Virus record (IMG/VR): IMGVR_UViG_3300022690_000671
Span: 1 to 64,000 of that record
DNA from: a virus
DNA length: 64,000 bases
Direction: 5' to 3' (one strand)
The translations under genes and the position numbers were made by a program. The notes under the pieces were generated by a model, which saw nothing but the letters and a program-made list of their open reading frames with translations, ran no database searches and was not told where the DNA came from. Positions 54,708 to 63,195 of this stretch are shown here, piece by piece (position 1 is the stretch's first letter; each line of letters starts with the position of its first letter).

Positions 54708-55094
54708 TCACATGGAGATCGCGAGACTCCGCCTAATCGCCAGTTCGGGATGTTGCCACTTGCCGCCGACAATACCTCGCAGTCGCCTTTCCTCGCGCTG
54801 TGTCAGCCCATCGGGGTTTTCGTGGTATACTACGCGGACGCCGTGTCCAGGAACAACCTCTGTGCCAACATGTCTGTCATAGTCGTTCCAGTATTCAAAA
54901 ACACCACCCAAGAGCAAGTGGCCTGGGTGTTCATCAATAACAGCGTAGATCATATAAATAGGGTCTCCGTTAAATTCATAAGCGTCCGCGGGGTGTTCTT
55001 GGGGGTCGCAAGTCTTCGTCCTCTTCATCTTGTCAAAAGCAGGGAGTTCAAAGTCGCCGCCTGTTGTTCTATAAACGTGTAGTTCGGTTTTCAT
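54708..55094 (-). CDS. Hypothetical protein, 128 aa
   Basis: Mixed alpha/beta, His-rich in the middle, basic C-terminal third. Not recognised. Its ATG overlaps the preceding stop (ATGA). Confidence 0.55.
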   Translation of the reverse strand: MKTELHVYRTTGGDFELPAFDKMKRTKTCDPQEHPADAYEFNGDPIYMIYAVIDEHPGHLLLGGVFEYWNDYDRHVGTEVVPGHGVRVVYHENPDGLTQREERRLRGIVGGKWQHPELAIRRSLAISM

Positions 55095-55297
55095 CGCTCC
55101 ATCCGGTTTAGTTGGCGTGTTGTTTGTGAATCAATACTTCCTTCAGTTATCGGATAAAATTTATACGCTTCATCATATGGTTTTGCTGGAATTTTGTCTC
55201 TAATCTTAGAAAAAAACATTGTAATAGGCATCGGTTCTATTAATAATATATTAATAGAATTGTCAATATCTCCGATATATTCCTGTAGTAAAGACAT
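55091..55297 (-). CDS. Hypothetical protein, 68 aa
   Basis: Not recognised. The ATG overlaps the lipoprotein stop by one base (TAATG). AT-rich relative to neighbours. Confidence 0.5.
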   Translation of the reverse strand: MSLLQEYIGDIDNSINILLIEPMPITMFFSKIRDKIPAKPYDEAYKFYPITEGSIDSQTTRQLNRMER

Positions 55298-55839
55298 TAT
55301 TCAGAAGGCGAGTTTAATCGACCAAGATTGATAAGAATCCGTATAGCATGTTCTTGTGTAGGGCTCAAACGAGAAGGGAGTTTGTCCAAACTATTTTCTG
55401 CAAACGCAACAAAACGACTTCCTCCAATGTATTCAGCAACAAAAATAATTCCGGTACTATTAAGAATTACATGTTTCAGATTAGTGCTATTCTCAGGAAA
55501 ACACATTACCACAATATCGGCATCTCTAGCCAAAGGATAGATAAATCTCGTATTGTTCTCGGTCTGGTGTTGTACATACACCAAAAAAGTATCGCCTGTC
55601 ACAGGGTACCAGGTGTTAGGATACATTTCTACGACATGCATATATCCATAATTTAAACTATCGTTATCAAAAACCTCCGAGGCAGTTGATTCAATGTCCG
55701 GATAGACATAAACAAACTCTCTGTATACCTCGGGATCATAATACTTTTTTGCTGCATCAACCTCCGATTGTTCAACCGTTTTGCATCCCCAAGCAACCAC
55801 TATCAATATGAGCAAGATTAAAAATTTTATAGTCTTCAT
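55297..55839 (-). CDS. Predicted lipoprotein, 180 aa
   Basis: The frame is open from 55905, but MKTIKFLILLILIVVAWGC at 55839 is a textbook lipoprotein signal (basic residues, hydrophobic core, Cys at 19), so the ATG there is chosen. The mature part is beta-rich and acidic. Its role is unknown; envelope-located phage lipoproteins often block superinfection. Confidence 0.65.
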   Translation of the reverse strand: MKTIKFLILLILIVVAWGCKTVEQSEVDAAKKYYDPEVYREFVYVYPDIESTASEVFDNDSLNYGYMHVVEMYPNTWYPVTGDTFLVYVQHQTENNTRFIYPLARDADIVVMCFPENSTNLKHVILNSTGIIFVAEYIGGSRFVAFAENSLDKLPSRLSPTQEHAIRILINLGRLNSPSE

Positions 55840-55901
55840 GAGTTTGTCCAGTTTTGAGAGTAAATAAGTTAATTTCAATGTACAAACTAGACGTATTTTA
55901 T

Positions 55902-56528
55902 TCAAGCGGTATCGATTTCCTGAATGTAGAATGGTTCGTTGACATAGGTATTGTACTTTCGCGCAACTTCAAAAGCGCACTTCAATCTTTGTTTTGCGTC
56001 AAAATCTGAACCACAAAAATATTTTATAGTTTTCAACGATGCATTAACTTCACGCCCTCCCGCCCCTATGGCATTGAAATTAGTCTGTGACTCCTCAACT
56101 AAATCAAACGTTCGTCCAATTTTAATGATACGAGGATCTCGTCCTTCTATTGAAGGAATACCAAAAAGAATACTGCCTGGCATTTCGTAATTATTCTCTC
56201 CTTCAATATCTATACCTCCTTTCATAAGTTCTTGCTGAATTCCTGGAATCACAGATTTCAAAAGATATACAAAGAAATCTTCGTTTTTATCCATCCAATC
56301 GTATTCGTAATCGTAGTGAAGAACGAGTTGACCAAACCTCGAAAGACCGCAGTAACCTACTAACATATAAGAATGTTGATTGGTTGTTTCAACATAAGCA
56401 AGTTTAATCTTTCTTAACTTGCTATATTGGGCGTTTGCCGTCAATTCACCAGTCGATGCATTTGCCGCAGTTGAATCTTCACAACCAAAAAGCTTTCCGT
56501 CTTGATGTAGCATTGCAACAGCACTCAT
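55902..56528 (-). CDS. Ntn-hydrolase / proteasome beta-like protein
   Basis: 208 aa from the ATG at 56528, which overlaps the preceding stop (ATGA). The start MSAVAMLHQDGKLFGCEDS, a Lys in KLRKIKL, GYCGLSRFGQLV, and NAIGAGGREVNASL with a final helix ending NEPF match the proteasome/HslV-like fold. Ser 2 would be the nucleophile after Met removal, where Thr is usual. It could be a protease or an inactive relative. Confidence 0.65.
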   Translation of the reverse strand: MSAVAMLHQDGKLFGCEDSTAANASTGELTANAQYSKLRKIKLAYVETTNQHSYMLVGYCGLSRFGQLVLHYDYEYDWMDKNEDFFVYLLKSVIPGIQQELMKGGIDIEGENNYEMPGSILFGIPSIEGRDPRIIKIGRTFDLVEESQTNFNAIGAGGREVNASLKTIKYFCGSDFDAKQRLKCAFEVARKYNTYVNEPFYIQEIDTA

Positions 56529-56713
56529 GAGGTTACCTCTTCGTCTAAAGTTTGTGGATAACGCGTATAAAGAATTTGTTCGTCTACGCAATCAATACAT
56601 TGATGTACATATTCTGTTGGGGGACCATTCTCACTACTGGATTTTATTTCCTTCATGCACACCATCAACCCCCCACATTCACAAAAGATCTCATATTTAA
56701 CTCGCTGTAGCAT
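56525..56713 (-). CDS. Small Cys-rich (zinc-ribbon-like) protein, 62 aa
   Basis: CECGGLMVC and CIDC provide a possible metal site. The start overlaps the helicase gene end by 17 bases in another frame; its stop overlaps the Ntn-hydrolase start. The function is unknown. Confidence 0.55.
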   Translation of the reverse strand: MLQRVKYEIFCECGGLMVCMKEIKSSSENGPPTEYVHQCIDCVDEQILYTRYPQTLDEEVTS

Positions 56714-58967
56714 CCTCGGCGGCTATTTCATTTCCAGTAATAAATGGTTGAAAGTCGATAATATGAACATCCAATTCCCTATCTTCTATACTTCCATATT
56801 CTCTGATAACTCTCATGGGAACTTCCCCTATCTTACCGTCTCTATTCTTCACAATTTGAACGAAATAATCTTCTTTGTTTGGTTCTTGCTCATATGGAAT
56901 TCCTCCTTTCCAAAAGAACCAAGGATAGTAAAGCATTAATACTTGATTGGCGAGTTGCTCTGCTTGGCCGGTGTACCTAAGATCAGAAAGACGGGGCTTG
57001 GGTTCAATTGAGAGCGATGCTCGTTTCTCCACCTCGCGACTTAGCTGAGATATAATAACAACCGGAGCCTTGGTACGTTTAGCTATTTCCTTAATCGAGA
57101 CCAGAGCACGACTGAGTCGTTCCACGGTATTGTCGTGTTTTCCGTGTCCTTTATCAGTACCAACAAGTTCAAGAAAATCGAAAACCACTAAGCCAAGATT
57201 ATGTTGGGCATGAACGGCCAACGATTTAGATAACATATATTGAGGCGTAGGACTAGGTGTCTCATCAATAAATATGTTTGTTTCTTGTTGATAATCATTA
57301 ATAGCGCTGTTTATCCTTTGTTCTTCGGACTTGGTAATTGGGAGACGTGCCTTGGCCCATAACCTGATTCGTTTTGAATCGATTCTTGTCTCTCGACTTA
57401 TTGTTCTAATCATAAGTTGTTCAACCGTCATTTCCGCAGAAAAAAACAGGGCAGCTTTATCGTCTCCTTGAGCAAACCAACGCTTTGTCATCTGTCTAAT
57501 CATCTGCAACACAAAGGCGGTTTTCATTTGCGACGGTCTGGCGGCTATAATTGTTAGTTCGGCCTTTGGTAAACCAATGATTTTATCATCAATCGATACC
57601 CAACCCGTAGGTTCATTCAGATCAAGTTGGCCTCTTTTGGCCGCATCGATAAACACTTTAAATCTTCGCACTGACTCATCAGTATCGGCCATCATGTCCT
57701 CTGCTCCTCTTTGAAGCAGAGTCATAAGACGAGACGCAATGTCTCCAATGAGTATATCAGGCTCTTCCGCTCCTTTACGAGCAATAGCAGTTGACTCGGC
57801 CAGGATTCTACTGGTTTCGCGTAGCATATACGCTTGATTGATCCTTATCGCAAAGAATTTAGCATCTGAGTCTGTAACAATCTTCTCGCCATTGATAACA
57901 AGACGTTTGACAAACTGCGTATCTAGAGCAAAACGTCCATAATCTCCGTGTCGTTTGAGTTCTTCAACGATAAGATCAAACGAAGGCGTTACTCCTGAAA
58001 TCCATAACCGCTGAATCGCTCGAAATATGAGGCGATGTTCCTGAACATAGAACGCCTCGGCCTCTAACCGAAGAAGTAAATCCGCTATGATGACTCTGGT
58101 TTTGTCATACGATCCTATAATATATCCTAGAGCAACACGTTCGGCCTCTTCCGCATCTGTTTGGACCGTTAGTTCAATTTCTTCGGCGGCCATAAACCGA
58201 AGTAGTGTCGGATCTTCCGGCGCATATTTAGACACATTTTCAAGAATTCTATCGACTTCGCCGTCATCAATACCAGGACAACGTAGATTCCGTTCAATCA
58301 ATAGTGCTGCACGTATTGCTTCTTTTGAAAAGAATCCTCTCTGCATCCGACCACCCATGCTGAGAAGATAGCTATTACGAGAACCTTCAGGAACTTCTCC
58401 ATCGACAAGATCAAAGGTTTGACTATGTTTTGAGATCTTAGCCATATCGATCAGCCAGGAAGGCATCTGAGCAAAGTCATTATCGAAAGGGTCTACAATC
58501 CATTCATATTGAGCATCTGTTTTCGAAGGCGCGACAACAATGTATCCGCCATCTGTTCGAATGTCTATACCTGGCGCAATGGTTCGGTTACTGAGTGGCT
58601 CTTTGGGACGAGCAAAACAGTAATGTAGTCCATGTTGTCCTTCTGACGCAACGCCACCCGTACGCTGAACCGGCGTACGATCTAGACGTTGTCCATCATT
58701 GTAGGTATCGAGAAGCCGTTTCATAACACGGTGTCCACCATGCCGAGAATCAATGTCTACGACAACAAAGGTTCCAGTAGCTAATCCCCAGTTGCAGTCA
58801 GGATATTGCTCAAACCATGTGCGAATTTGATCAGAGTCTGTTGTCGCATCTTTATATCCTTTACCTCCATCCTGTCCGGACACCATAGGCACCTTCGATG
58901 ACGGTCCCAATGGAAAAACGGGGAATCCGTGTTCTGCGTATTTGAGAATCAGGTCAAGGTCTGACAT
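56697..58967 (-). CDS. Prim-Pol primase fused to DnaB-type helicase
   Basis: 756 aa; this would make primers and unwind the fork. Residues about 1-180 are a Prim-Pol domain with VVVDIDSRHGG (Asp 71, Asp 73), GLHYCF (His 115) and GIDIRTDGGYIVVAP (about 133). Residues about 265-350 match the DnaB N-terminal helical domain. Residues about 455-740 are the RecA-like helicase with Walker A AARPSQMKT (475-483), FFSAEM (508-513), Walker B LVVFDFLEL and a QLSREVEKR arginine-finger region. The Walker A carries SQM where DnaB usually has GMG. It is the largest replication gene after the polymerase. Confidence 0.88.
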   Translation of the reverse strand: MSDLDLILKYAEHGFPVFPLGPSSKVPMVSGQDGGKGYKDATTDSDQIRTWFEQYPDCNWGLATGTFVVVDIDSRHGGHRVMKRLLDTYNDGQRLDRTPVQRTGGVASEGQHGLHYCFARPKEPLSNRTIAPGIDIRTDGGYIVVAPSKTDAQYEWIVDPFDNDFAQMPSWLIDMAKISKHSQTFDLVDGEVPEGSRNSYLLSMGGRMQRGFFSKEAIRAALLIERNLRCPGIDDGEVDRILENVSKYAPEDPTLLRFMAAEEIELTVQTDAEEAERVALGYIIGSYDKTRVIIADLLLRLEAEAFYVQEHRLIFRAIQRLWISGVTPSFDLIVEELKRHGDYGRFALDTQFVKRLVINGEKIVTDSDAKFFAIRINQAYMLRETSRILAESTAIARKGAEEPDILIGDIASRLMTLLQRGAEDMMADTDESVRRFKVFIDAAKRGQLDLNEPTGWVSIDDKIIGLPKAELTIIAARPSQMKTAFVLQMIRQMTKRWFAQGDDKAALFFSAEMTVEQLMIRTISRETRIDSKRIRLWAKARLPITKSEEQRINSAINDYQQETNIFIDETPSPTPQYMLSKSLAVHAQHNLGLVVFDFLELVGTDKGHGKHDNTVERLSRALVSIKEIAKRTKAPVVIISQLSREVEKRASLSIEPKPRLSDLRYTGQAEQLANQVLMLYYPWFFWKGGIPYEQEPNKEDYFVQIVKNRDGKIGEVPMRVIREYGSIEDRELDVHIIDFQPFITGNEIAAEDATAS

Positions 58968-58975
58968 TAAGCTCT

Positions 58976-59152
58976 CTATTTAGGATCGAATCCGTGTCTT
59001 ACGTATGGGGACCCCGTTTGTTCAATGCGCCGTTTTAATTCGCTTCGAGCTTCTTTCTCGGTCCCTTCGAAAATTCCAATATGGTGTCTTTTAAAAAAAA
59101 GAACATCCTCCACCCAAAACGTCCACTGTCTAGATACATCTTCGAATTTCAT
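58976..59152 (-). CDS. Small hypothetical protein, 58 aa
   Basis: The frame is open from 59377, but that part lies over the RNA ligase gene. The ATG at 59152, four bases after the ligase stop, gives a small basic protein with WTFWVEDVLFF. No known motif. Confidence 0.55.
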   Translation of the reverse strand: MKFEDVSRQWTFWVEDVLFFKRHHIGIFEGTEKEARSELKRRIEQTGSPYVRHGFDPK

Positions 59153-59156
59153 GTCA

Positions 59157-59792
59157 TCATGTCCGTTTAGGAAAATCCTTGCACTTGACCTTAGTGATGA
59201 CACGATTTCCGCGCCGATCAAGCAATTCAACATCAGGCCGAGCCACAATTCCTTCAGCTTCAAAATCGCCCCACTGGGAATCAAATCCGTATCGACACAT
59301 TGCAACGGCGTCAAGTAACGTTCCTTCTCCAATAATGGGAACCGTATCAATGTTGAGTCGATTCGCAATGTCTTCAACTAATTCGCGTATTAGCCAATTG
59401 CCCTCCATTCTGATATCAAAAAGAACGAAGTCGACATAATCGTTGTAATTGCCACCACCCTTTTGAATTTTCGGACCATAGCCTTCACCATACAAAATTA
59501 CTTCTTTGTCTTCTCCGTCGAAATACTCTTCAAAATAATCCTTAATTCCTGATGCAATCTCTACAAGGCGATGCAAAAGGAAAGGCGGAATTTGAGCTTT
59601 ATCCGTTCTTCCATGTATCCCACCGTCACCATAAATGCGAATATTAGTCCCATCCACCTTCTCAGTGAAAATCCATCTGTTCAATGCCAGATAACGAAAA
59701 GCGTCGGTCGTCCACTCATTTTCAAGGAACGTCTTGTAATTATTACTCGAGTCTCTTAAACAGACGCTTTGGATTTTATGGTATGTGCTCAT
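59157..59792 (-). CDS. RNA ligase (Rnl2-like nucleotidyltransferase)
   Basis: 211 aa from the ATG at 59792, which overlaps the upstream stop (ATGA). TEKVDGTNIRIYG (Lys 45) is motif I of the covalent nucleotidyltransferases; VLFDIRMEG, EAEGIVARP and ITKVKCKDF are motifs IIIa, IV and V. It resembles T4 Rnl2 and small RNA ligases that repair nicked RNA. Phages use such enzymes to undo tRNA cleavage by host defences; no partner kinase (Pnkp) was seen in the window. Confidence 0.82.
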   Translation of the reverse strand: MSTYHKIQSVCLRDSSNNYKTFLENEWTTDAFRYLALNRWIFTEKVDGTNIRIYGDGGIHGRTDKAQIPPFLLHRLVEIASGIKDYFEEYFDGEDKEVILYGEGYGPKIQKGGGNYNDYVDFVLFDIRMEGNWLIRELVEDIANRLNIDTVPIIGEGTLLDAVAMCRYGFDSQWGDFEAEGIVARPDVELLDRRGNRVITKVKCKDFPKRT

Positions 59793-59995
59793 GACGCCTC
59801 CACTATTTCGAATTCCCAAATACCGTGATCGCCGTCCCAGGCTTTGTCCCAAGCTCGTTCCGCTTCAGCTATGGTATCAAACGTCTCAACCTCAAAGAAG
59901 TCATTTTCCAGATAACCATAGCCACCATCGAAACATCCTAGCGAATCAATGCCGGTACAATCAGGGCAGGTGATTTTAACAACATACTTTCTCAT
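59789..59995 (-). CDS. Small acidic protein, 68 aa
   Basis: CPDC near the start and many aromatic and acidic residues after it. Overlaps both neighbours by ATGA. Not recognised. Confidence 0.55.
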   Translation of the reverse strand: MRKYVVKITCPDCTGIDSLGCFDGGYGYLENDFFEVETFDTIAEAERAWDKAWDGDHGIWEFEIVEAS

Positions 59996-60837
59996 TCGAA
60001 TGTCCCCGGTTGTGTTTTGCGTTTGTCTTTAGTGGCTGAAGTTTTCTTGAACTTCCGATACCCATTCACCATCTTATCGAAGGTCGTGAGGCGTTCCGGA
60101 TTATCTTGTACGGGTCGACGCCTCCTTAAGTTTCCAAAAGAATTTATATTTGCTCTTTCAATCCAGAAATTATCCTTGTACATGATGAAACGTAAAACGG
60201 CTGCGATCTCTTTCTCTGAATATAAATCAATCCTATTAATGTCATCAAAAACCTTAGCCCAGATTTGGATCAATTCGTCATCCTTGAACTTTCTCAGCGA
60301 TGGACTAAGAATGTTTTTACTACGGAAAAATCTGAGCCCTGTTACGGCGAGTTCATATTGCCACGAACCAGGATTGAATCCTTTATTTTTTTTAGTATTC
60401 TTAGTCAGGTTATTGGTCCGTTCTTCAGGACCAATAACGGATGATTTTGTCTTTTCGTCTGTTCCGAAATTCGGACTTGGACCTATGTTATTCTTTTTAA
60501 CTCTTATATATAAGGCATCAATTAGAAGTTTTAGATGAGCCTGAGTCCGAATTCCTACACCAAAAATGTTTGTAGGGGTTAGAGAATCTACGTTCAAAAC
60601 GGGCAAATCTGCGATGATTAAATCGTTGTCTCGAAGCCTCACATATCCTAACTCAGCCAATCGTTTTAGGGACGAATCTATCTTCACTCTACCGCAGTTC
60701 ATATGATCGATTAAGAACCCTCTGGTGACATCAACGCTTTCCGGTTGCGATAGGGCGAAAGTCATCAGACCTATGTCCTCTGGCTGAAGTCGGGAGTCCT
60801 GACAAAACTTCTTGACGGTTAAGCGCATTGATGGCAT
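59992..60837 (-). CDS. O-like replication initiation protein
   Basis: 281 aa. The N-terminal part has a winged-helix pattern (residues about 28-75, GRVKIDSSLKRLAELGYVRL). The C-terminal part, with EIAAVLRFIMYKDNFW and an FGNLRRRR segment, resembles phage replisome organiser proteins that recruit helicase. It precedes the primase-helicase in the same operon. The motif match is suggestive, not decisive. A second ATG lies at 60828. Confidence 0.6.
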   Translation of the reverse strand: MPSMRLTVKKFCQDSRLQPEDIGLMTFALSQPESVDVTRGFLIDHMNCGRVKIDSSLKRLAELGYVRLRDNDLIIADLPVLNVDSLTPTNIFGVGIRTQAHLKLLIDALYIRVKKNNIGPSPNFGTDEKTKSSVIGPEERTNNLTKNTKKNKGFNPGSWQYELAVTGLRFFRSKNILSPSLRKFKDDELIQIWAKVFDDINRIDLYSEKEIAAVLRFIMYKDNFWIERANINSFGNLRRRRPVQDNPERLTTFDKMVNGYRKFKKTSATKDKRKTQPGTFE

Positions 60838-61051
60838 TTGCTACCCCCTTTCGGTCGTGTTTAAATGCTGAAAACAGCATACCCAGTAACAGGTTTCGAT
60901 TCATTGGAACCTGGTCTCTCCACTCCATAACGATAACACTGGAACTTTTCTCAACGTGTGATATATAGCCCATGTTATGGAGTATGTGTATCAATTCATA
61001 GGTACTCAGACGTTTCATCTGAGATATTGTTACAGCGTACTTGGCATTCAT
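60731..61051 (-). CDS. Hypothetical protein, 106 aa
   Basis: First gene after the terminator/promoter gap. Helical, with an HTH-like centre (YELIHILHNMGYI). Its 3' end overlaps the O-like gene by about 107 bases in another frame, so one of the two starts or stops may be misplaced. No Shine-Dalgarno. Confidence 0.45.
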   Translation of the reverse strand: MNAKYAVTISQMKRLSTYELIHILHNMGYISHVEKSSSVIVMEWRDQVPMNRNLLLGMLFSAFKHDRKGVANAINALNRQEVLSGLPTSARGHRSDDFRPIATGKR

Positions 61052-61178
61052 TTAATTATTACCAGGTTGAGTTCTGAAAGGTTCCCTGCCGCAAGATATT
61101 TTTTTAGACTGAGTTTTCTGCGTATACTATATATGCCACTCAACCTCCTGTTCTCCCGTGGCGTTTCTCCCTACAAAG
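61052..61178 (-). promoter_or_regulatory. Leader/promoter region of the replication operon
   Basis: 127 bases without a gene. On the minus strand it contains an AT-rich core TATATAGTATAC that could supply a -10 box (TATAGT), but no good -35 lies at 17 bases. TTGAGT and ACTCAG flank the core as an imperfect inverted repeat and may be an operator. Confidence 0.4.
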
Positions 61179-61208
61179 AGCGACCCCGACGATGGCGCTG
61201 GGGTCGCT
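61179..61208 (-). terminator. Rho-independent terminator, possibly bidirectional
   Basis: AGCGACCCC and GGGGTCGCT form a perfect 9-bp GC-rich stem with a 12-base loop. Leftward it follows eight bases after the stop at 61216 and is trailed by CTTTG; rightward it is trailed by TTTT. This is the clearest terminator in the window and separates two leftward transcription units. Confidence 0.85.
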
Positions 61209-61215
61209 TTTTGTA

Positions 61216-61359
61216 TTAAAACATTTCTGTGAGTGCTCGGCGGACGTGTCGAGCAATCATTGTTAATTTTAGATTTTCGTCTTCTATATCTTTAATTCCA
61301 GAGAGAATATCTAGCGAAATATCTTTTGCTATAAGAACAACGAGTTCGCGTTCAGCCAT
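61216..61359 (-). CDS. Small ORF, 47 aa
   Basis: Helical, charged product, ending just before the terminator. It starts three bases after the stop of the preceding mini-gene. Placement at the operon end supports it. Confidence 0.5.
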   Translation of the reverse strand: MAERELVVLIAKDISLDILSGIKDIEDENLKLTMIARHVRRALTEMF

Positions 61360-61362
61360 TTG

Positions 61363-61449
61363 TCAGATACGTTTTTGTGCAACCATTTTGTCATAAATAT
61401 CTATCTCTTTATCTGGTGGATATTTTATTATTGTTCCCGTCTTAGACAT
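61363..61449 (-). CDS. Mini-ORF, 28 aa
   Basis: ATG at 61449, TGA at 61363-61365. It fills the gap between two other small ORFs. No independent evidence beyond position. Confidence 0.35.
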   Translation of the reverse strand: MSKTGTIIKYPPDKEIDIYDKMVAQKRI

Positions 61450-61454
61450 AGGTT

Positions 61455-61685
61455 TCACCGTCGTTTATGTGAGTGGTCATATTGACCTATGATTTCTATA
61501 GTAGAGAAATCAGCGTTTCTGCCATCATCCAGGTTAATGTCGCCCCTACCTGGCCCACCGCGTTTGTTGTAATCTGTAGCGTTATATCGTGTGCTATTTA
61601 TCACCTTTAATACGAGCCACTGACTTTTTTTGTTTCGGACTTTTAATTTTATGATTGTATTATTCGTGACTAAATTTCTCATCAT
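61455..61685 (-). CDS. Small basic protein, about 76 aa
   Basis: The frame opens at 61757, but the double ATG at 61685/61682 gives a shorter overlap with the upstream gene. Basic and rich in Asn/Arg. Not recognised. Confidence 0.5.
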   Translation of the reverse strand: MMRNLVTNNTIIKLKVRNKKSQWLVLKVINSTRYNATDYNKRGGPGRGDINLDDGRNADFSTIEIIGQYDHSHKRR

Positions 61686-61977
61686 TTTGGTCATCATATA
61701 TAGTCGAAAATATATAATTTTTCTTTTTGTAATTAAGTGGTCCGTCATCTGGATCATAATATATAGCCGAAAATCCCCGGACTCTAAATGGAAGATAAAA
61801 GAAGCGTAAGTCGTTGTGTCTGAACCACTCCTTCATGCGTTCAGGCATTAACGTCCAAAGGCGTCGACGCCAACAACACTTGTTGGTATAGGTACTTTCT
61901 CGACAACACCAACCGCACCAGGTTCTCGTGATTGTGGTTTCGGTGTCTGATGTTATAGCTTGTAACTTTACGAGCAT
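61660..61977 (-). CDS. Cys/Trp-rich protein, about 105 aa
   Basis: TWCGWCCRES and NKCCWRRR suggest a metal-binding segment near the N-terminus. The frame also opens at a TTG (61992); the ATG at 61977 is preferred, five bases after the preceding stop. The function is unknown. Confidence 0.5.
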   Translation of the reverse strand: MLVKLQAITSDTETTITRTWCGWCCRESTYTNKCCWRRRLWTLMPERMKEWFRHNDLRFFYLPFRVRGFSAIYYDPDDGPLNYKKKNYIFSTIYDDQNDEKFSHE

Positions 61978-61981
61978 TGTT

Positions 61982-62230
61982 TTATAGGTCAAGAAGTTCC
62001 AAGAGACGCCTCAAGATCCGAAAGTTATACAACTTACGTCCTCGGACGACTGAATCAGAAAGCACTTGCTGAACGGTTTTGGGCTTGTACCCAAGTCGAA
62101 TAGAAAGTTCCGACCAGATAAGTTTCTTATCTTTTATTCTTTGTTTGGCCCGTTCTCTATCCGTTAGGAATTGTTTCCTCTGATGAAGCTGTTGGATCTC
62201 GTTTGGTCTCAACAGGTTGAACAGTTCCAT
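61982..62230 (-). CDS. Small HTH protein, about 82 aa
   Basis: IWSELSIRLGYKPKTVQQVL is a helix-turn-helix, followed by a basic helix. The frame extends to 62314; the ATG at 62230 is taken as start, overlapping the gene upstream by 74 bases. It may be a small transcription regulator for the adjacent operon. Confidence 0.5.
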   Translation of the reverse strand: MELFNLLRPNEIQQLHQRKQFLTDRERAKQRIKDKKLIWSELSIRLGYKPKTVQQVLSDSVVRGRKLYNFRILRRLLELLDL

Positions 62231-62723
62231 CTTCTGTTGGATGCTTTTTCTCGTTATCATTGGGTCTATACATTTGTCTAATCTTCTTAACCAGGGAAGG
62301 ACTTGATGCGGCACCTAACGCATCTATTTGTTCTCGATACTTCGTAGGTAGATCTTGTGCTTCTCCCATTAGCTTCGATAAGAAGTTAAAGGCCACAATT
62401 AGTTGCTGATGTGCCATATTGAATCTAGGATCCTTTACACTGCGTACCGTGGGATCTGTGATAGTGATAAGCTTTATTATTTCTACCATTGGCACAGCGC
62501 CCCGCTTGACTTGCTGAGAGCGTTCGCCCATCTTTCGGGGAAATACAGTACCTTCATCAGAGTACCATACCCTTACAATGGAAATAGTAAATCTCCACCT
62601 AAACGGGAAAGGATAAACGTCAACGTCTTTTTCTACGACCACTCTTCCTCGTCTCTTTGCTGCGTTGAGTACTTCGCCCATCGCCCTTTTGAGGTTCCGA
62701 GGATCGATGTACTGGACGAGCAT
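62157..62723 (-). CDS. Hypothetical protein, about 188 aa
   Basis: Mixed alpha/beta with a basic N-terminal half (NLKRAMGEVLNAAKRRGRV). The frame is open from 62849, where CAAGG precedes the ATG; that start would overlap the next gene upstream by 230 bases. The ATG at 62723 reduces this to about 104. Not recognised. Confidence 0.5.
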   Translation of the reverse strand: MLVQYIDPRNLKRAMGEVLNAAKRRGRVVVEKDVDVYPFPFRWRFTISIVRVWYSDEGTVFPRKMGERSQQVKRGAVPMVEIIKLITITDPTVRSVKDPRFNMAHQQLIVAFNFLSKLMGEAQDLPTKYREQIDALGAASSPSLVKKIRQMYRPNDNEKKHPTEDGTVQPVETKRDPTASSEETIPNG

Positions 62724-63195
62724 TTTCTGTGGAGGAATTACTCTTACGTTGGTTGTTTGAATCTGTACCGTCTCCTCCTTCGGGGGTTTTGCCGTTTCCC
62801 GTACGTCTAACGTAGTCTTTGATGAAGAGGCGCGTTTTGTCGAACCCATAGCCTTGTCCGTTGAAGATGATTGCTGAGGTAAATCCGTTGGTCTCCATTT
62901 GCCTGATTACTTCATCAGGGAAATCCAGTCCTGGGACATTTGGATAATCTTTTCGTATATCGATAATATGTTTCTTCTTTCCTCGAATAAACATGAGAGA
63001 AGAAGGATTTTGCTGTGTCTCCGCTGTATATTGATTATCACCATCTTGAATTGTTATCTTAATGATGTCGTAGAACTGAATGTAGATAACTTCAGGAGGG
63101 GTTGGAACCTCATAAGGGTTTCTAGATTTTACCCTATATTGTGCGTTCTCTGTATAGGTAAGTCTCCCATCTTCTGCAATGGTGGGTTTACCCAT
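62620..63195 (-). CDS. Hypothetical protein with basic Ser/Arg tail, about 191 aa
   Basis: A folded N-terminal part (about 1-130) is followed by a disordered tail rich in Ser, Arg and Gly. The frame opens at 63237; the ATG at 63195 overlaps the preceding stop by eight bases and is preceded at a distance by GGAGGGAG. The tail overlaps the next gene and may owe its composition to that. Confidence 0.5.
   Translation of the reverse strand: MGKPTIAEDGRLTYTENAQYRVKSRNPYEVPTPPEVIYIQFYDIIKITIQDGDNQYTAETQQNPSSLMFIRGKKKHIIDIRKDYPNVPGLDFPDEVIRQMETNGFTSAIIFNGQGYGFDKTRLFIKDYVRRTGNGKTPEGGDGTDSNNQRKSNSSTENARPVHRSSEPQKGDGRSTQRSKETRKSGRRKRR

Noticed and set aside
60977-61219. Plus-strand 80-codon frame crossing the terminator
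   Set aside because: It runs through the terminator stem and over a minus-strand gene, with no ribosome binding site.
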